Notes: generated from the letters alone by a model not told the origin. DNA of 64,000 bases from Methylotenera sp. (GCA_020622105.1 JAHRYP010000001.1:125194-189193); one strand, 5' to 3'; numbered from the stretch's first letter, positions 21,533-32,145 are shown. A program made the numbers and translations.

Positions 21533-24500
21533 ATGGCAAAACGTACAGACATTAAAAGTATTCTAATTATCGGCGCAGGCCCTATCGTGATCGGTCAGGC
21601 CTGTGAGTTTGACTATTCCGGTGCGCAAGCCTGTAAAGCGCTGCGTGAAGAGGGTTATCGCGTTATTCTTGTGAATTCAAATCCGGCTACGATCATGACT
21701 GATCCGGAAATGGCTGATGCAACCTACATTGAGCCTGTGACTTGGCAAGTAGTCGAAAAAATTATCGAAAAAGAGCGCCCGGATGCGCTGTTGCCAACCA
21801 TGGGTGGCCAGACCGCTTTGAATTGTGCGCTGGATCTGGACAAACACGGCGTGCTCGCAAAATTCAACGTAGAGTTGATCGGCGCTTCAAAAGAGGCAAT
21901 TGACAAAGCTGAAGATCGCCAGAAATTTAAAGATGCAATGACCAAAATCGGTTTGGGCTCCGCCCGTTCCGCTGTTGCGCATAGCATGGAAGAAGCATTG
22001 CAGGTGCAGGCTACTATTGGCTATCCGGCGATTATTCGCCCGTCATTCACGATGGGCGGCAGCGGTGGCGGTATTGCTTATAACCGTGAAGAATTCATCG
22101 CCATCTGCGAGCGCGGTTTGGATGCCTCACCAACCAATGAGTTACTGATTGAAGAATCGCTGCTTGGCTGGAAAGAGTACGAGATGGAAGTTGTGCGTGA
22201 CTCTGCCGACAACTGCATCATCATCTGTTCAATCGAAAATCTGGATCCTATGGGTGTGCATACTGGTGACTCGATCACGGTTGCGCCTGCACAAACGTTG
22301 ACGGATAAAGAATATCAGATCATGCGTAACGCCAGCCTGGCTGTGCTTCGCGAGATTGGTGTTGATACTGGTGGTTCAAACGTGCAGTTTGCGATTAATC
22401 CTGACGATGGCCGCATGATCGTTATCGAGATGAACCCGCGTGTATCACGCTCATCTGCACTGGCTTCCAAAGCAACTGGCTTCCCAATTGCCAAAGTGGC
22501 TGCAAAACTGGCGGTTGGTTTTACGCTGGATGAGCTACGTAATGAAATTACCGGCGGTGCAACGCCTGCGTCTTTCGAGCCTAGTATCGATTACGTTGTG
22601 ACTAAAGTGCCGCGTTTTGCATTTGAGAAATTTCCGCAGGCAGATAGCCGACTGACAACACAGATGAAATCTGTAGGCGAGGTGATGGCCATTGGCCGCA
22701 CTTTCCAGGAATCATTCCAGAAAGCCATGCGTGGTTTGGAAGTTGGTGTCGATGGTCTGGATGAAAAAACCACAGACATGGACACGATTACTAAAGAAAT
22801 CGGTGTGCCTGGCCCTGAGCGTATCTGGTATGTGGGTGATGCATTCCGTATGGGCTTAAGTGTTGAGGATGTCTTCAATATTTCAAAAATCGACAGATGG
22901 TTTCTCACGCAGCTGAAAGATATTATCGATCGCGAACAGGCGCTGAAAGGCAGAAATCTTGCCGATCTGGATAAAGCTGCTTTGCTGCAACTGAAACGCC
23001 GTGGCTTCTCTGATCGTAGGCTGGCTAAACTGATGAATACTGACCAGCATGCGGTGCGTGCTTACCGTCAGGCTTTGAATGTGCGCCCTGTATACAAGCG
23101 TGTGGATACCTGTGCTGCCGAGTTTTCAACCAATACGGCTTACATGTACTCAACGTACGAAGAAGAGTGTGCGAAGCGCAGCCTACCAATAATAAAAAAT
23201 TATGGTGCTGGGCGGTGGTCCGAACTGTCGGAAGGTATTGAGTTCGATTATTGCTGTGTGCATGCGGCTTTTGCTATGCGTGAAGACACGAAACTATCAT
23301 GGTTAATCGTAACCTGAAACGGTTTCACTGATTACGACACTCAGATCGACTGTATTTTGAGCCAGTAACATTGGAAGATGTGCTCGAAATCGTAGCGCTG
23401 GAAAAACCGGTTGGTGTGATCGTTCAATACGGCGGCCAAACACCATTGAAACTGGCGCGTGAACTGGAAAAAGCCGGCGTGCCTATTATCGGTACTACAC
23501 CGGATGCGATTGACATGGCTGAAGACCGTGAGCGCTTCCAGAAAATGCTGCATGAATTAGGCCTGAAACAGCCACCTAACCGTACCGCACGTACCGAACA
23601 AGAAGCCTTGCGCTTGGCCGGTGAAATTGGCTACCCGTTAGTGGTGCGTCCTTCTTATGTTTTAGGCGGCCGTGCGATGGAAATCGTGCAGGAGCAAAGC
23701 CAGCTCGAGCGCTACATGCGTGAAGCGGTTAAAGTTTCAAACGAGTCACCGGTATTACTGGATCGTTTTCTCAATGATGCGCTTGAAGTGGATGTGGATG
23801 CATTGTCTGATGGCGTGGAAGTCATCATCGGCGGTATTATGGAACACGTTGAACAGGCGGGTGTACACTCAGGTGACTCAGCATGTTCATTGCCACCTTA
23901 CAGTTTGTCAGCTAAATTGCAGGATGAATTGCGTGTGCAAACCAAACAGATGGCAAAAGCTTTAGGCGTGGTTGGTTTAATGAACGTGCAGTTCGCGATT
24001 CAGGGTGAGACTGTTTATGTGCTCGAAGTGAATCCACGTGCTTCACGTACGGTGCCGTTTGTTTCTAAAGCTTGCGGTTTGCAGCTGGCTAAAGTTGCAG
24101 CGCGCTGCATGGTAGGGCAGTCACTTGCGTCACAGAATGTGACGCGTGAAATTGTGCCGCCGTTCTACTCAGTAAAAGAAGCAGTGTTCCCGTTCATCAA
24201 GTTTCCGGGTGTAGATACGATTCTTGGCCCAGAGATGAAGTCTACCGGTGAAGTGATGGGGGTAGGCAGAACGTTTGCCGAGGCATTCCTGAAGTCACAG
24301 TTGGGTGCTTCAACCAAGCTGCCTGAAGGTGGCCGTGCATTTATCAGCGTACGGAAAGAAGATTACGTTAAAGTGGTTGAGATTGCGCAGCAGCTGGATC
24401 GACTTGGTTTTGAGCTGGTTGCTACCAAAGGTACCGCAGCAGCTTTAACTGCAAGCGGCCTGCAAGTGCAGGCGGTGAACAAGGTGGCTGAAGGTCGTCC

Positions 24501-24726
24501 GCATATTGTTGATATGATCAAAAACGGTGATATCAGCTTTATTGTGAATGTGACTGAAGATAAACGTGCGGTTGCGGACTCATACGAGATTCGTCGCAGT
24601 GCATTGCAGAATAAAGTGACTTACTACACAACGCTGGCTGGCGCTAAAGCAGCATGTATCGGTATGGCGCACATGCAAGAAATTCAGGTAGAGTCATTAC
24701 AGAACTTGCATAAACAACTAAGCTAA
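21533..24726 (+). pseudogene. carB: Carbamoyl-phosphate synthase large subunit, reading frame broken by clustered indels around 23169-23341 (ORFs 21533..23317 and 23371..24726)
   Basis: Both flanks are intact CarB ([37 protein letters not shown] ... [30 protein letters not shown]); the conserved [12 protein letters not shown] and [23 protein letters not shown] segments are only recovered by switching frames several times. Confidence 0.85.
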
Positions 24727-24769
24727 AATAAACTTAGCTTAATTCCAAAAAACTAATTTTTACTTTTGA

Positions 24770-24802
24770 AAGCCACGCTCATGTGAGTGTGGTTTATTTT
24801 TT
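24770..24802 (+). terminator. Terminator-like hairpin just upstream of greA
   Basis: AAGCCACGCTC-ATGT-GAGTGTGGTTT (11-bp stem with two G.U-type pairs) followed by ATTTTTTAT. Confidence 0.7.
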
Positions 24803-24817
24803 ATACGAGGTAGTAGC

Positions 24818-25300
24818 ATGGCATTGAGTCAATTTCCAGTCACAGTTCGTGGTGCAGAGTTACTTAAAGAAGAATTGCAGCGTTTGCGTGGCGTAGATAG
24901 ACCTAATATCATTCAGGCAATCGCTGAAGCGCGTGCGCAGGGCGACTTGTCTGAAAATGCAGAATATGAAGCAGCAAAAGAGCGCCAAAGCTTTATTGAA
25001 GGCCGTATCGCTGAGTTGGAAGCCAAGTTGTCAAATTTACAAGTAATTGATCCAAAAACATTGAATGCTGAGGGACGCATTGTATTCGGCTCAACTGTGA
25101 ATATTGAAGACCTTGATTCTGGTGATAATAAAACTTATCAAATCGTGGGTGAAGATGAGGCCGATATCAAGAATGGTAAAATTTCAGTGAGCTCACCGAT
25201 TGCGCGCGGTTTGATTGGCAAATCTGTAGGTGATGTTGCGGAGATTACAGCGCCCGGCGGCCTTAAAGAGTATGAAGTGCTGGATGTGTTGTACATTTAA
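24818..25300 (+). CDS. greA: Transcription elongation factor GreA
   Basis: [58 protein letters not shown]. Confidence 0.96.
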   Translation: MALSQFPVTVRGAELLKEELQRLRGVDRPNIIQAIAEARAQGDLSENAEYEAAKERQSFIEGRIAELEAKLSNLQVIDPKTLNAEGRIVFGSTVNIEDLDSGDNKTYQIVGEDEADIKNGKISVSSPIARGLIGKSVGDVAEITAPGGLKEYEVLDVLYI

Positions 25301-25315
25301 TAGGAATTATTAAAT

Positions 25316-25753
25316 ATGGCTTACAGACTATCATTAATCATTATTACATTATGGGCTGGTGCGCTGTGGACTACCGGCATCAGTGCCTATGTATTATTTG
25401 ATAGTTTGCAAGATAAACAGCTTGCCGGCATGCTTGCAGGCAAGCTGTTTACTGTAGTGAGCTATATCGGTATGGTGAGTGCGTTCTACCTGCTTATTCA
25501 GCGTTTGGTACAAGATGGAACGGCTGCATTAAAACAGGCGTTTTTCTGGGCCGTATTTTTAATGCTGCTGTTGATACTGGCTGGTCATTTTGGCATACAG
25601 CCGATACTGGCAGGCCTCAAAGCACAGGCCTTACCAGCGGATGTGATGCAGAGCGTTTTTGCCGACCGTTTTAGAACCTGGCATGGCGTTGCAAGCGTGG
25701 CATATCTGCTTGAATGCCTGCTTGCTTTAGTGATGGTAGTTAAATCAAGGTAA
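25316..25753 (+). CDS. DUF4149-type small membrane protein
   Basis: Four predicted TM helices, next to greA/yhbY; weak family recognition. Confidence 0.55.
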   Translation: MAYRLSLIIITLWAGALWTTGISAYVLFDSLQDKQLAGMLAGKLFTVVSYIGMVSAFYLLIQRLVQDGTAALKQAFFWAVFLMLLLILAGHFGIQPILAGLKAQALPADVMQSVFADRFRTWHGVASVAYLLECLLALVMVVKSR

Positions 25754-25778
25754 CTGAAATAGTTTTTGTGCTGAACTA

Positions 25779-26087
25779 TTACAGTTTTGGAATATTGATT
25801 TTCGCACTTTCTTTTACAGTGCTGCTAGGGCGGTAAAATACTAATTGTTTGCCGATATGATGAACTGCAATTGCGCTGGTTTGTTTGCAAATTTCATCAA
25901 ATACAGCTTTACGCGCATTGCGGTCATCACCGGCCACTTGTACTTTAATCAGTTCATGTGCGTTTAAATTGAGCTCAATTTCTTTAATTACATTTTCAGT
26001 GAGTCCGTTATTGCCTATCATGACAACAGGATTCAAGGCATGAGCCAAGCCACGTAAGTGTGCGATTTGTTTGGTGCTTAATTTCAT
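25779..26087 (-). CDS. yhbY: YhbY-type CRM-domain RNA-binding protein
   Basis: LSTKQIAHLRGLAHALNPVVMIGNNGLTENVIKEIELNLNAHELIKVQV; divergent to rlmE. Confidence 0.9.
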   Translation of the reverse strand: MKLSTKQIAHLRGLAHALNPVVMIGNNGLTENVIKEIELNLNAHELIKVQVAGDDRNARKAVFDEICKQTSAIAVHHIGKQLVFYRPSSTVKESAKINIPKL

Positions 26088-26168
26088 TATTTTCTAACCG
26101 TATTTTATAGTCCTACATTTTAACATGATATTAGTCAGCGCCTAAGCAGGCAAGAAGTAAACATAAAT

Positions 26169-26789
26169 ATGAAACCAACTCGAACCAGTAAAGCCTGGAT
26201 GATGGAGCACCTTAATGATCCTTACGTGAAGTTAGCGCAAAAGGAAGGTTATCGCGCACGCGCTGCCTATAAACTCATGGAGATTGATGATAAGGATAAG
26301 CTTATCAAGCCCGGCATGACGATTGTTGATCTGGGTTCCGCCCCAGGTAGCTGGTCACAGGTGGCGGTGCAGCGTCTTAAAGGTCACGGTAAAGTAATTG
26401 CGCTGGACATTCTTGATATGCAGCCGATAGGCGGTGTTACTTTTATACAGGGCGACTTTCGTGAAGAGTCAGTGTTAAGAGTGCTGGAAGAAAAAATAAA
26501 TAATACACCGGTTGACCTTGTAATTGCCGATATGGCCCCCAATATCAGTGGAGTTAAAGATGTGGATCAGGCAGGCGCTGCCTATTTAACCGAGCTGGCC
26601 TTGGATTTTAGTAAGGATTGGTTGAAACCTGGCGGCAATTTTCTGGTCAAGGTATTTATAGGTGCTGGATTTGAAGAAATTCTGCAGAATATGCGCCAGA
26701 TGTTTGATAAGGTTGTTACACGCAAGCCCAAGGCTTCGCGTGATAGAAGTAGCGAAGTTTATTTGCTGGGATTGGGTCGCAAACCTTAA
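26169..26789 (+). CDS. rlmE: 23S rRNA (uridine-2'-O)-methyltransferase
   Basis: RARAAYKLMEIDDKDKLIKPGMTIVDLGSAPGSWSQVA; DLVIADMAPNISG; upstream of ftsH. Confidence 0.95.
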   Translation: MKPTRTSKAWMMEHLNDPYVKLAQKEGYRARAAYKLMEIDDKDKLIKPGMTIVDLGSAPGSWSQVAVQRLKGHGKVIALDILDMQPIGGVTFIQGDFREESVLRVLEEKINNTPVDLVIADMAPNISGVKDVDQAGAAYLTELALDFSKDWLKPGGNFLVKVFIGAGFEEILQNMRQMFDKVVTRKPKASRDRSSEVYLLGLGRKP

Positions 26790-26848
26790 ATTTTGGTATA
26801 AGCTACTAATAAATCACAAGGTTTGTTGTTGATATAAGGAATTGAATT

Positions 26849-28747
26849 TTGAACAACGTGTTTAAGAATGTTGCCATCTGGTTGGCGATTGCTATGGTGC
26901 TAATGGCCATTTTTAATTTGTCCGGCGTTAAAAATAGCGCAGACAGCCAGATTGTTTACTCCCAATTTATTCAGGACGTAAAAGACGGTCGCGTTGCCAA
27001 AGTGCAGATCGACGGACGCGTGCTGCGTGTTACCGGTCAAGACGGCAAGAAATTCAATACTTATGCACCAACAGACCCTTGGTTGGTTTCCGATTTACTT
27101 AAATATAACGTCACCGTCGAGTCTAAGCCTGAAGAAGAGCAGTCTTTACTCATGAGCATGTTCGTTTCATGGTTCCCGATGATTTTGCTGATCGGTGTAT
27201 GGATATTCTTCATGCGCCAGATGCAGGGTGGCGGCAAGGGCGGTGGGCCATTCTCATTCGGTAAGAGCAAAGCACGTCAGCTTGATGAAGCGAACAATCC
27301 AACTACATTTGCCGATGTCGCCGGTTGTGATGAGGCTAAAGAAGAAGTTTTTGAATTGGTTGAGTTTTTGCGTGATCCGACAAAATTCCAGAAGTTGGGT
27401 GGACGTATTCCACGTGGCGTATTGATGGTCGGCCCTCCAGGTACAGGTAAAACCTTGCTGGCGCGCGCAATTGCCGGTGAAGCAAAAGTACCGTTCTTTA
27501 CCATTTCAGGTTCAGACTTCGTAGAAATGTTCGTCGGTGTTGGTGCATCACGCGTACGTGATATGTTTGAAACTGCCAAAAAGAACTCACCTTGCATTAT
27601 CTTTATTGATGAAATTGATGCAGTAGGCCGTAGCCGTGGCGCAGGTACTGGCGGTGGTAACGATGAACGTGAACAGACACTGAACCAGCTGCTGGTTGAG
27701 ATGGATGGTTTTGAGGCTAATTCAGGTGTAATTGTAATTGCTGCGACAAACCGTGCTGATGTGTTGGATAAAGCGTTGCTACGCCCAGGTCGTTTCGACC
27801 GTCAGGTCATGGTTGGCTTGCCAGACATTAAAGGTCGCGAACAGATTCTATTGGTACACATGCGCAAAGTGCCTATCGACCCTGATGTCAAGGCAGATAT
27901 CCTTGCACGCGGTACGCCTGGCTTCAGCGGCGCTGATCTTGCTAATCTGGTGAATGAAGCTGCCTTATTTGCGGCGCGTCGCAATAAACGCACTGTGGAT
28001 ATGCAGGATTTTGAAGACGCGAAAGATAAAATCTTCATGGGTCCGGAGCGTAAGTCTATGGTGATGCGTGAAGACGAGCGCCGTAATACTGCCTATCATG
28101 AATCAGGCCACGCGCTGGTTGCTGCGCTGTTACCAAAAGCTGACCCCGTGCATAAAGTTACTATTATGCCGCGCGGATGGGCTTTGGGTCTGACATGGCA
28201 GTTACCGGAATTTGACCGCATCAGTAATTACAAAGACAAGATGCTTGAAGAGATTTCTATTCTATTCGGCGGCCGTATCGCGGAAGAAGTATTCATGAAC
28301 CAGATGTCTACCGGTGCATCCAATGACTTTGAGCGCGCGACCAAGCTGGCACGTGACATGGTAACGCGCTATGGCATGAGTGATGCATTAGGTACAATGG
28401 TTTATGCAGGCAGCGAGCAGGATTCGTTCTTTGGCAGCATGAGCTCTAAAACAATTTCTGAGGCGACTCAGCAAAAAGTGGATGCCGAGATTCGCCGCAT
28501 TCTGGATGAGCAATATGCGTTAGCGCGTAAACTGATTGAGGAAAATCGCGATAAGATAGAAGCGATGGTTGCGGCTTTGCTTGAGTTTGAAACGATTGAT
28601 GCGGATCAGATTGGCGATATTATGGCAGGCTTACCGGTACGTCAGCCAAAACCAACACAAAGCAAGATAACGCCTGCAGCAGGTGGATCCTCTACGCCTG
28701 GACCTACGGCGACGCCAGCGCCACAGCCGAGTGCTAAAACTGAATAG
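26849..28747 (+). CDS. ftsH: ATP-dependent zinc metalloprotease FtsH
   Basis: [61 protein letters not shown]. Confidence 0.97.
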   Translation: MNNVFKNVAIWLAIAMVLMAIFNLSGVKNSADSQIVYSQFIQDVKDGRVAKVQIDGRVLRVTGQDGKKFNTYAPTDPWLVSDLLKYNVTVESKPEEEQSLLMSMFVSWFPMILLIGVWIFFMRQMQGGGKGGGPFSFGKSKARQLDEANNPTTFADVAGCDEAKEEVFELVEFLRDPTKFQKLGGRIPRGVLMVGPPGTGKTLLARAIAGEAKVPFFTISGSDFVEMFVGVGASRVRDMFETAKKNSPCIIFIDEIDAVGRSRGAGTGGGNDEREQTLNQLLVEMDGFEANSGVIVIAATNRADVLDKALLRPGRFDRQVMVGLPDIKGREQILLVHMRKVPIDPDVKADILARGTPGFSGADLANLVNEAALFAARRNKRTVDMQDFEDAKDKIFMGPERKSMVMREDERRNTAYHESGHALVAALLPKADPVHKVTIMPRGWALGLTWQLPEFDRISNYKDKMLEEISILFGGRIAEEVFMNQMSTGASNDFERATKLARDMVTRYGMSDALGTMVYAGSEQDSFFGSMSSKTISEATQQKVDAEIRRILDEQYALARKLIEENRDKIEAMVAALLEFETIDADQIGDIMAGLPVRQPKPTQSKITPAAGGSSTPGPTATPAPQPSAKTE

Positions 28748-28780
28748 TTTTAAAGGTTTAATTTATCACTGATGTAAGTT

Positions 28781-28807
28781 AAAAGGGCTAGGTAACTAGC
28801 CCTTTTT
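28781..28807 (+). terminator. Intrinsic terminator between ftsH and folP
   Basis: AAAAGGGCTAG-GTAA-CTAGCCCTTTT, perfect 11-bp stem followed by T. Confidence 0.85.
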
Positions 28808-28824
28808 ATTGAGTATAATTAAGT

Positions 28825-29658
28825 ATGAATACCAATACGCAATTTCTTTGTGGCAGATTTCAGCTTGATTTGACTCGACCCCATGTCATGGGTATCGTCA
28901 ACGTCACGCCTGATTCATTTTCTGATGGCGGAAAATATTCTTCAGTCGAACGGGCTGTTGAGCATGCTTTACAGTTAATCGCCGAAGGTGCGGATATTCT
29001 GGACATCGGTGGTGAATCTACCCGTCCGGGTGCAGCCCCCGTAGGTTTGGATGAAGAGCTTAGGCGCGTGATACCGGTGATTGAGGCCTTGAGCAAAGTA
29101 ACAACAGTACCGCTTTCTATTGATACTTATAAACCTGAAGTCATGCGCGCTGCAATTCAGGCGGGTGCAGACATTGTGAATGATATATGTGCGTTAAGGG
29201 AAGAAGGTGCGCTTGAAATTGTTGCCAATAGCAATGCTGGCGTCTGTCTGATGCACATGCAGGGCATTCCGCAGACCATGCAGATTAATCCGCAATATAC
29301 CGATGTAGTTAGTGAAGTAAAACAGTTTTTAGCTGACAGGGTAGAGGCATGTCTGACACATGGTATTGCCAGTGAGCGCATCACGCTTGATCCCGGTTTC
29401 GGGTTTGGTAAAACCACTGCGCATAATGTTGCATTGATTCAGCATCTGGATAGTTTTGTAGAGTTAGGGTTTCCGCTTCTGGTGGGGCTTTCACGTAAAT
29501 CGGTACTGGGCAGGATTGCCGGTGGAGATGAGCAGCAGCGTTTGCATGCTGGGTTGGCTGCTTCTGTAATATCCGTGATGAAGGGTGCGAAAATTGTGCG
29601 GGTGCATGACGTTAAGGCGACGGTGGATGCGCTTAAGGTGGTTGCAGCTGTAATGTAG
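28825..29658 (+). CDS. folP: Dihydropteroate synthase
   Basis: HVMGIVNVTPDSFSDGGKYSSVERAVEHALQLIAEGADILDIGGESTRPGAAPV. Confidence 0.96.
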   Translation: MNTNTQFLCGRFQLDLTRPHVMGIVNVTPDSFSDGGKYSSVERAVEHALQLIAEGADILDIGGESTRPGAAPVGLDEELRRVIPVIEALSKVTTVPLSIDTYKPEVMRAAIQAGADIVNDICALREEGALEIVANSNAGVCLMHMQGIPQTMQINPQYTDVVSEVKQFLADRVEACLTHGIASERITLDPGFGFGKTTAHNVALIQHLDSFVELGFPLLVGLSRKSVLGRIAGGDEQQRLHAGLAASVISVMKGAKIVRVHDVKATVDALKVVAAVM

Positions 29659-29681
29659 CATAGGTGTTAACGAGTTGATTG

Positions 29682-29874
29682 GTCGGTCTCGACCGACAGT
29701 CGAGATACTTTTTCTTGCTTAGCCAAGAAAAAGTATCCAAAAAGAAGGCTACCCTCAGCCATTTGTTTCCTGTGTTGCTCATCATGATGGGCGGCAATCG
29801 GAAACTCGCTACGCTCAAACAGCCGATTGCCGAGTACCCCCATCATGATTGCGCTACTCGGCATGGCTGAAGGG
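29682..29874 (+). repeat. Structured intergenic repeat, copy A (folP-glmM spacer)
   Basis: GTCGGT-ctcg-ACCGAC; GATACTTTTTCTTG-cttagc-CAAGAAAAAGTATC; outer arms CCCTCAGCCAT/ATGGCTGAaGGG; inner arms ATCATGATGGGcGGCAATCGG/CCGATTGCCgagtacCCCCATCATGAT. Confidence 0.88.
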
Positions 29875-29889
29875 GATAATGTGGCGTGT

Positions 29890-29916
29890 GAAGTAGCTGA
29901 AGTAGCTGAAGTAGCT
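29890..29916. repeat. Short tandem repeat (GAAGTAGCT)x3
   Basis: Three identical 9-bp units just before glmM. Confidence 0.95.
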
Positions 29917-29941
29917 AAATAGAATAGTGGAAAAGATAAAA

Positions 29942-31300
29942 ATGACAAAAAAATATTTTGGTACTGATGGTATTCGTGGTCGCGTCGGTGATGCGTTGAT
30001 CACACCGGAGTTCGTGATGCGTCTTGGCTATGCGGCTGGCCGTGTGTTGACCAGCCTGGATAGCAATCTTGCCAAAGGTGCGCATCCGGGGGTGCTGATC
30101 GGTAAAGATACCCGTATTTCAGGTTACATGCTTGAAGCTGCTCTTGAAGCCGGGTTGTCGGCGGCAGGTGTTGATGTTCTGCTCACAGGCCCAATGCCAA
30201 CACCGGCAGTGGCTTACCTGACACGCGCATTGCGTGCGCAGGCCGGTATTGTGATCTCAGCATCACACAACCCATATTACGATAACGGCATCAAGTTCTT
30301 TTCAAGTCTTGGCACTAAGCTGCCGGATGATGTAGAACATGCGATTGAAGCTGCACTGGAGCAGCCGATGCAGGTAATGGAATCAGACAAGCTTGGCAAA
30401 GCGCGTCGTATTGATGACGCTGCCGGTCGTTATGTCGAGTTTTGTAAGAGCACTTTTCCTAACCAGCTGGATCTGCGCGGTCTAAAAATTGTGCTGGATT
30501 GCGCACATGGTGCTACTTACCATGTAGCACCACCAGTTTTCCATGAGCTTGGTGCTGAAATCATTAGTATTGGCAATAAACCTGATGGCTTGAATATCAA
30601 CGAGCAAGTCGGCTCCACACATCCGCAGGCTTTGCAAAAGGCGGTTGTTGAACATGGTGCTGATCTTGGTATTGCATTTGATGGTGACGGCGACCGCGTG
30701 ATGATGGTTGCTGCCGATGGGCAGCTGCTGGATGGTGACCAGTTACTGTACATTATTGCTTCCTCACGTCAGCAAGAGGGTTGCTTGGCAGGCGGTGTTG
30801 TCGGTACATTGATGACAAATCTGGCACTGGAGCATAAGCTGGCCGCGATGAATATTCCGTTTGCGCGTGCCAAAGTAGGTGACCGCTATGTACTGGAATT
30901 ATTGAATCAGAATAGCTGGCAATTGGGCGGTGAGAATTCGGGTCATATTCTGACGCTGGATAAACACAGCAGTGGGGATGGCATTATTGCTGCACTACAG
31001 GTTTTACATGCGGTGATTCAAAGCGGTAAAACATTAGGCCAGTTAAGGGCCGAGCTCACGCTTTATCCGCAGGTTTTGATTAATGTTAAAACTGCCAAAA
31101 AAATTGATCTGGCAACACATACGGCAATTCAGGCATCTGTGCAGGCTGCAGAACACGAGCTAGCGAATAGTGGCCGTGTATTGTTGCGGGCGTCTGGTAC
31201 TGAGCCAAAAATTCGCGTGATGGTCGAAGGTGAAAATCAGCAGCAAGTACAGGCACTGGCAGAAAAGATTGCAGGAGTCGTTACCGCTGCGACCGCTTGA
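29942..31300 (+). CDS. glmM: Phosphoglucosamine mutase
   Basis: [54 protein letters not shown] at 29942 preferred over GTG at 29927. Confidence 0.96.
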   Translation: MTKKYFGTDGIRGRVGDALITPEFVMRLGYAAGRVLTSLDSNLAKGAHPGVLIGKDTRISGYMLEAALEAGLSAAGVDVLLTGPMPTPAVAYLTRALRAQAGIVISASHNPYYDNGIKFFSSLGTKLPDDVEHAIEAALEQPMQVMESDKLGKARRIDDAAGRYVEFCKSTFPNQLDLRGLKIVLDCAHGATYHVAPPVFHELGAEIISIGNKPDGLNINEQVGSTHPQALQKAVVEHGADLGIAFDGDGDRVMMVAADGQLLDGDQLLYIIASSRQQEGCLAGGVVGTLMTNLALEHKLAAMNIPFARAKVGDRYVLELLNQNSWQLGGENSGHILTLDKHSSGDGIIAALQVLHAVIQSGKTLGQLRAELTLYPQVLINVKTAKKIDLATHTAIQASVQAAEHELANSGRVLLRASGTEPKIRVMVEGENQQQVQALAEKIAGVVTAATA

Positions 31301-31435
31301 TTAGCTGATCATCAGCTAAACAGGTAATCCAGGGGTACACTCGCAACGCGTGCGCAAAACCTTCATGTTATATTCATAAAATATTCACATTGACATGACA
31401 AGCTAGCTCCAATTCCATTTGGATTGGAGCTGAAA

Positions 31436-31981
31436 ATGCCTTTAAAAATAAAAACCTATCTATACCGCATGCATCAGTTTGATAGCAATATGTGCGTGGC
31501 GTTTAATCATAGTAGCCAGTATCGAATGATACGCGATAGTTTCAGGCTGGTAAGCCGACTTGGCGATGGTGTGTTCTGGTATGGCTTGATGTTTGCAATC
31601 CTCGTATTTCAAGGCAGCGATGGCATGCGACCGGTGCTGCATATGGCAGCTGCCGGCTTGTGTGGCACATTGCTATACAAATGGTTAAAGGCTAAAACAC
31701 TGCGTCCGCGCCCATATCAGGTGCGCCAGGAAATTAACTTGGCGGCGCTGCCTCTAGATAAATTCAGCTTTCCATCCGGCCATACGCTGCATGCTGTTTT
31801 GTTCAGCGTCATTGCGCTAAATTACTATCCGCAGTTATCAGTGATATTGCTACCGTTTACATTCATGGTGGGTTTATCGCGAGTGGTACTTGGCCTGCAT
31901 TACCCTAGTGATGTTGTAGCAGGCGCTTTGCTTGGTTCAGCGGTTGCAGGATTATCTTTTTTGCTTGTGTCATCGTTTTAA
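31436..31981 (+). CDS. PAP2-family membrane phosphatase (phosphatidic acid phosphatase type)
   Basis: KTLRPRPYQ...FSFPSGHTLHAVLFS...SRVVLGLHYPSDVVAGALLG (tripartite PAP2 motif); SD GGAG at 31426. Confidence 0.85.
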   Translation: MPLKIKTYLYRMHQFDSNMCVAFNHSSQYRMIRDSFRLVSRLGDGVFWYGLMFAILVFQGSDGMRPVLHMAAAGLCGTLLYKWLKAKTLRPRPYQVRQEINLAALPLDKFSFPSGHTLHAVLFSVIALNYYPQLSVILLPFTFMVGLSRVVLGLHYPSDVVAGALLGSAVAGLSFLLVSSF

Positions 31982-32145
31982 TAGCTTTACCGCGGGCATG
32001 GGCCATCTTTTCTATAGAAACTTAACTTTTTATTTTCAATAGTTCAAGTATTTGTTTTTATTGTCATATTCATCAAACTGTCATAAAGCTTGCCTATATT
32101 GGAGACATAATATTGTTTTACTACATGCAATGAGGCTAGGTTCGA

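Noticed and set aside
21533-24726. carB as a naturally split two-gene CarB (as reported in some archaea and Aquifex)
   Set aside because: The break does not fall between the two synthetase halves: conserved motifs at the start of the second half are present in the DNA but scattered across frames, and the second ORF lacks a proper N-terminus. Clustered indels explain it better.
29667-29948. 93-aa and 63-aa ORFs in the folP-glmM spacer
   Set aside because: They coincide with repeat copy A and lack domain features.
31301-31319. TTAGCTGATCATCAGCTAA palindrome just after glmM
   Set aside because: Only a 1-nt centre and no T-tract; noted but not supported as a terminator or operator.
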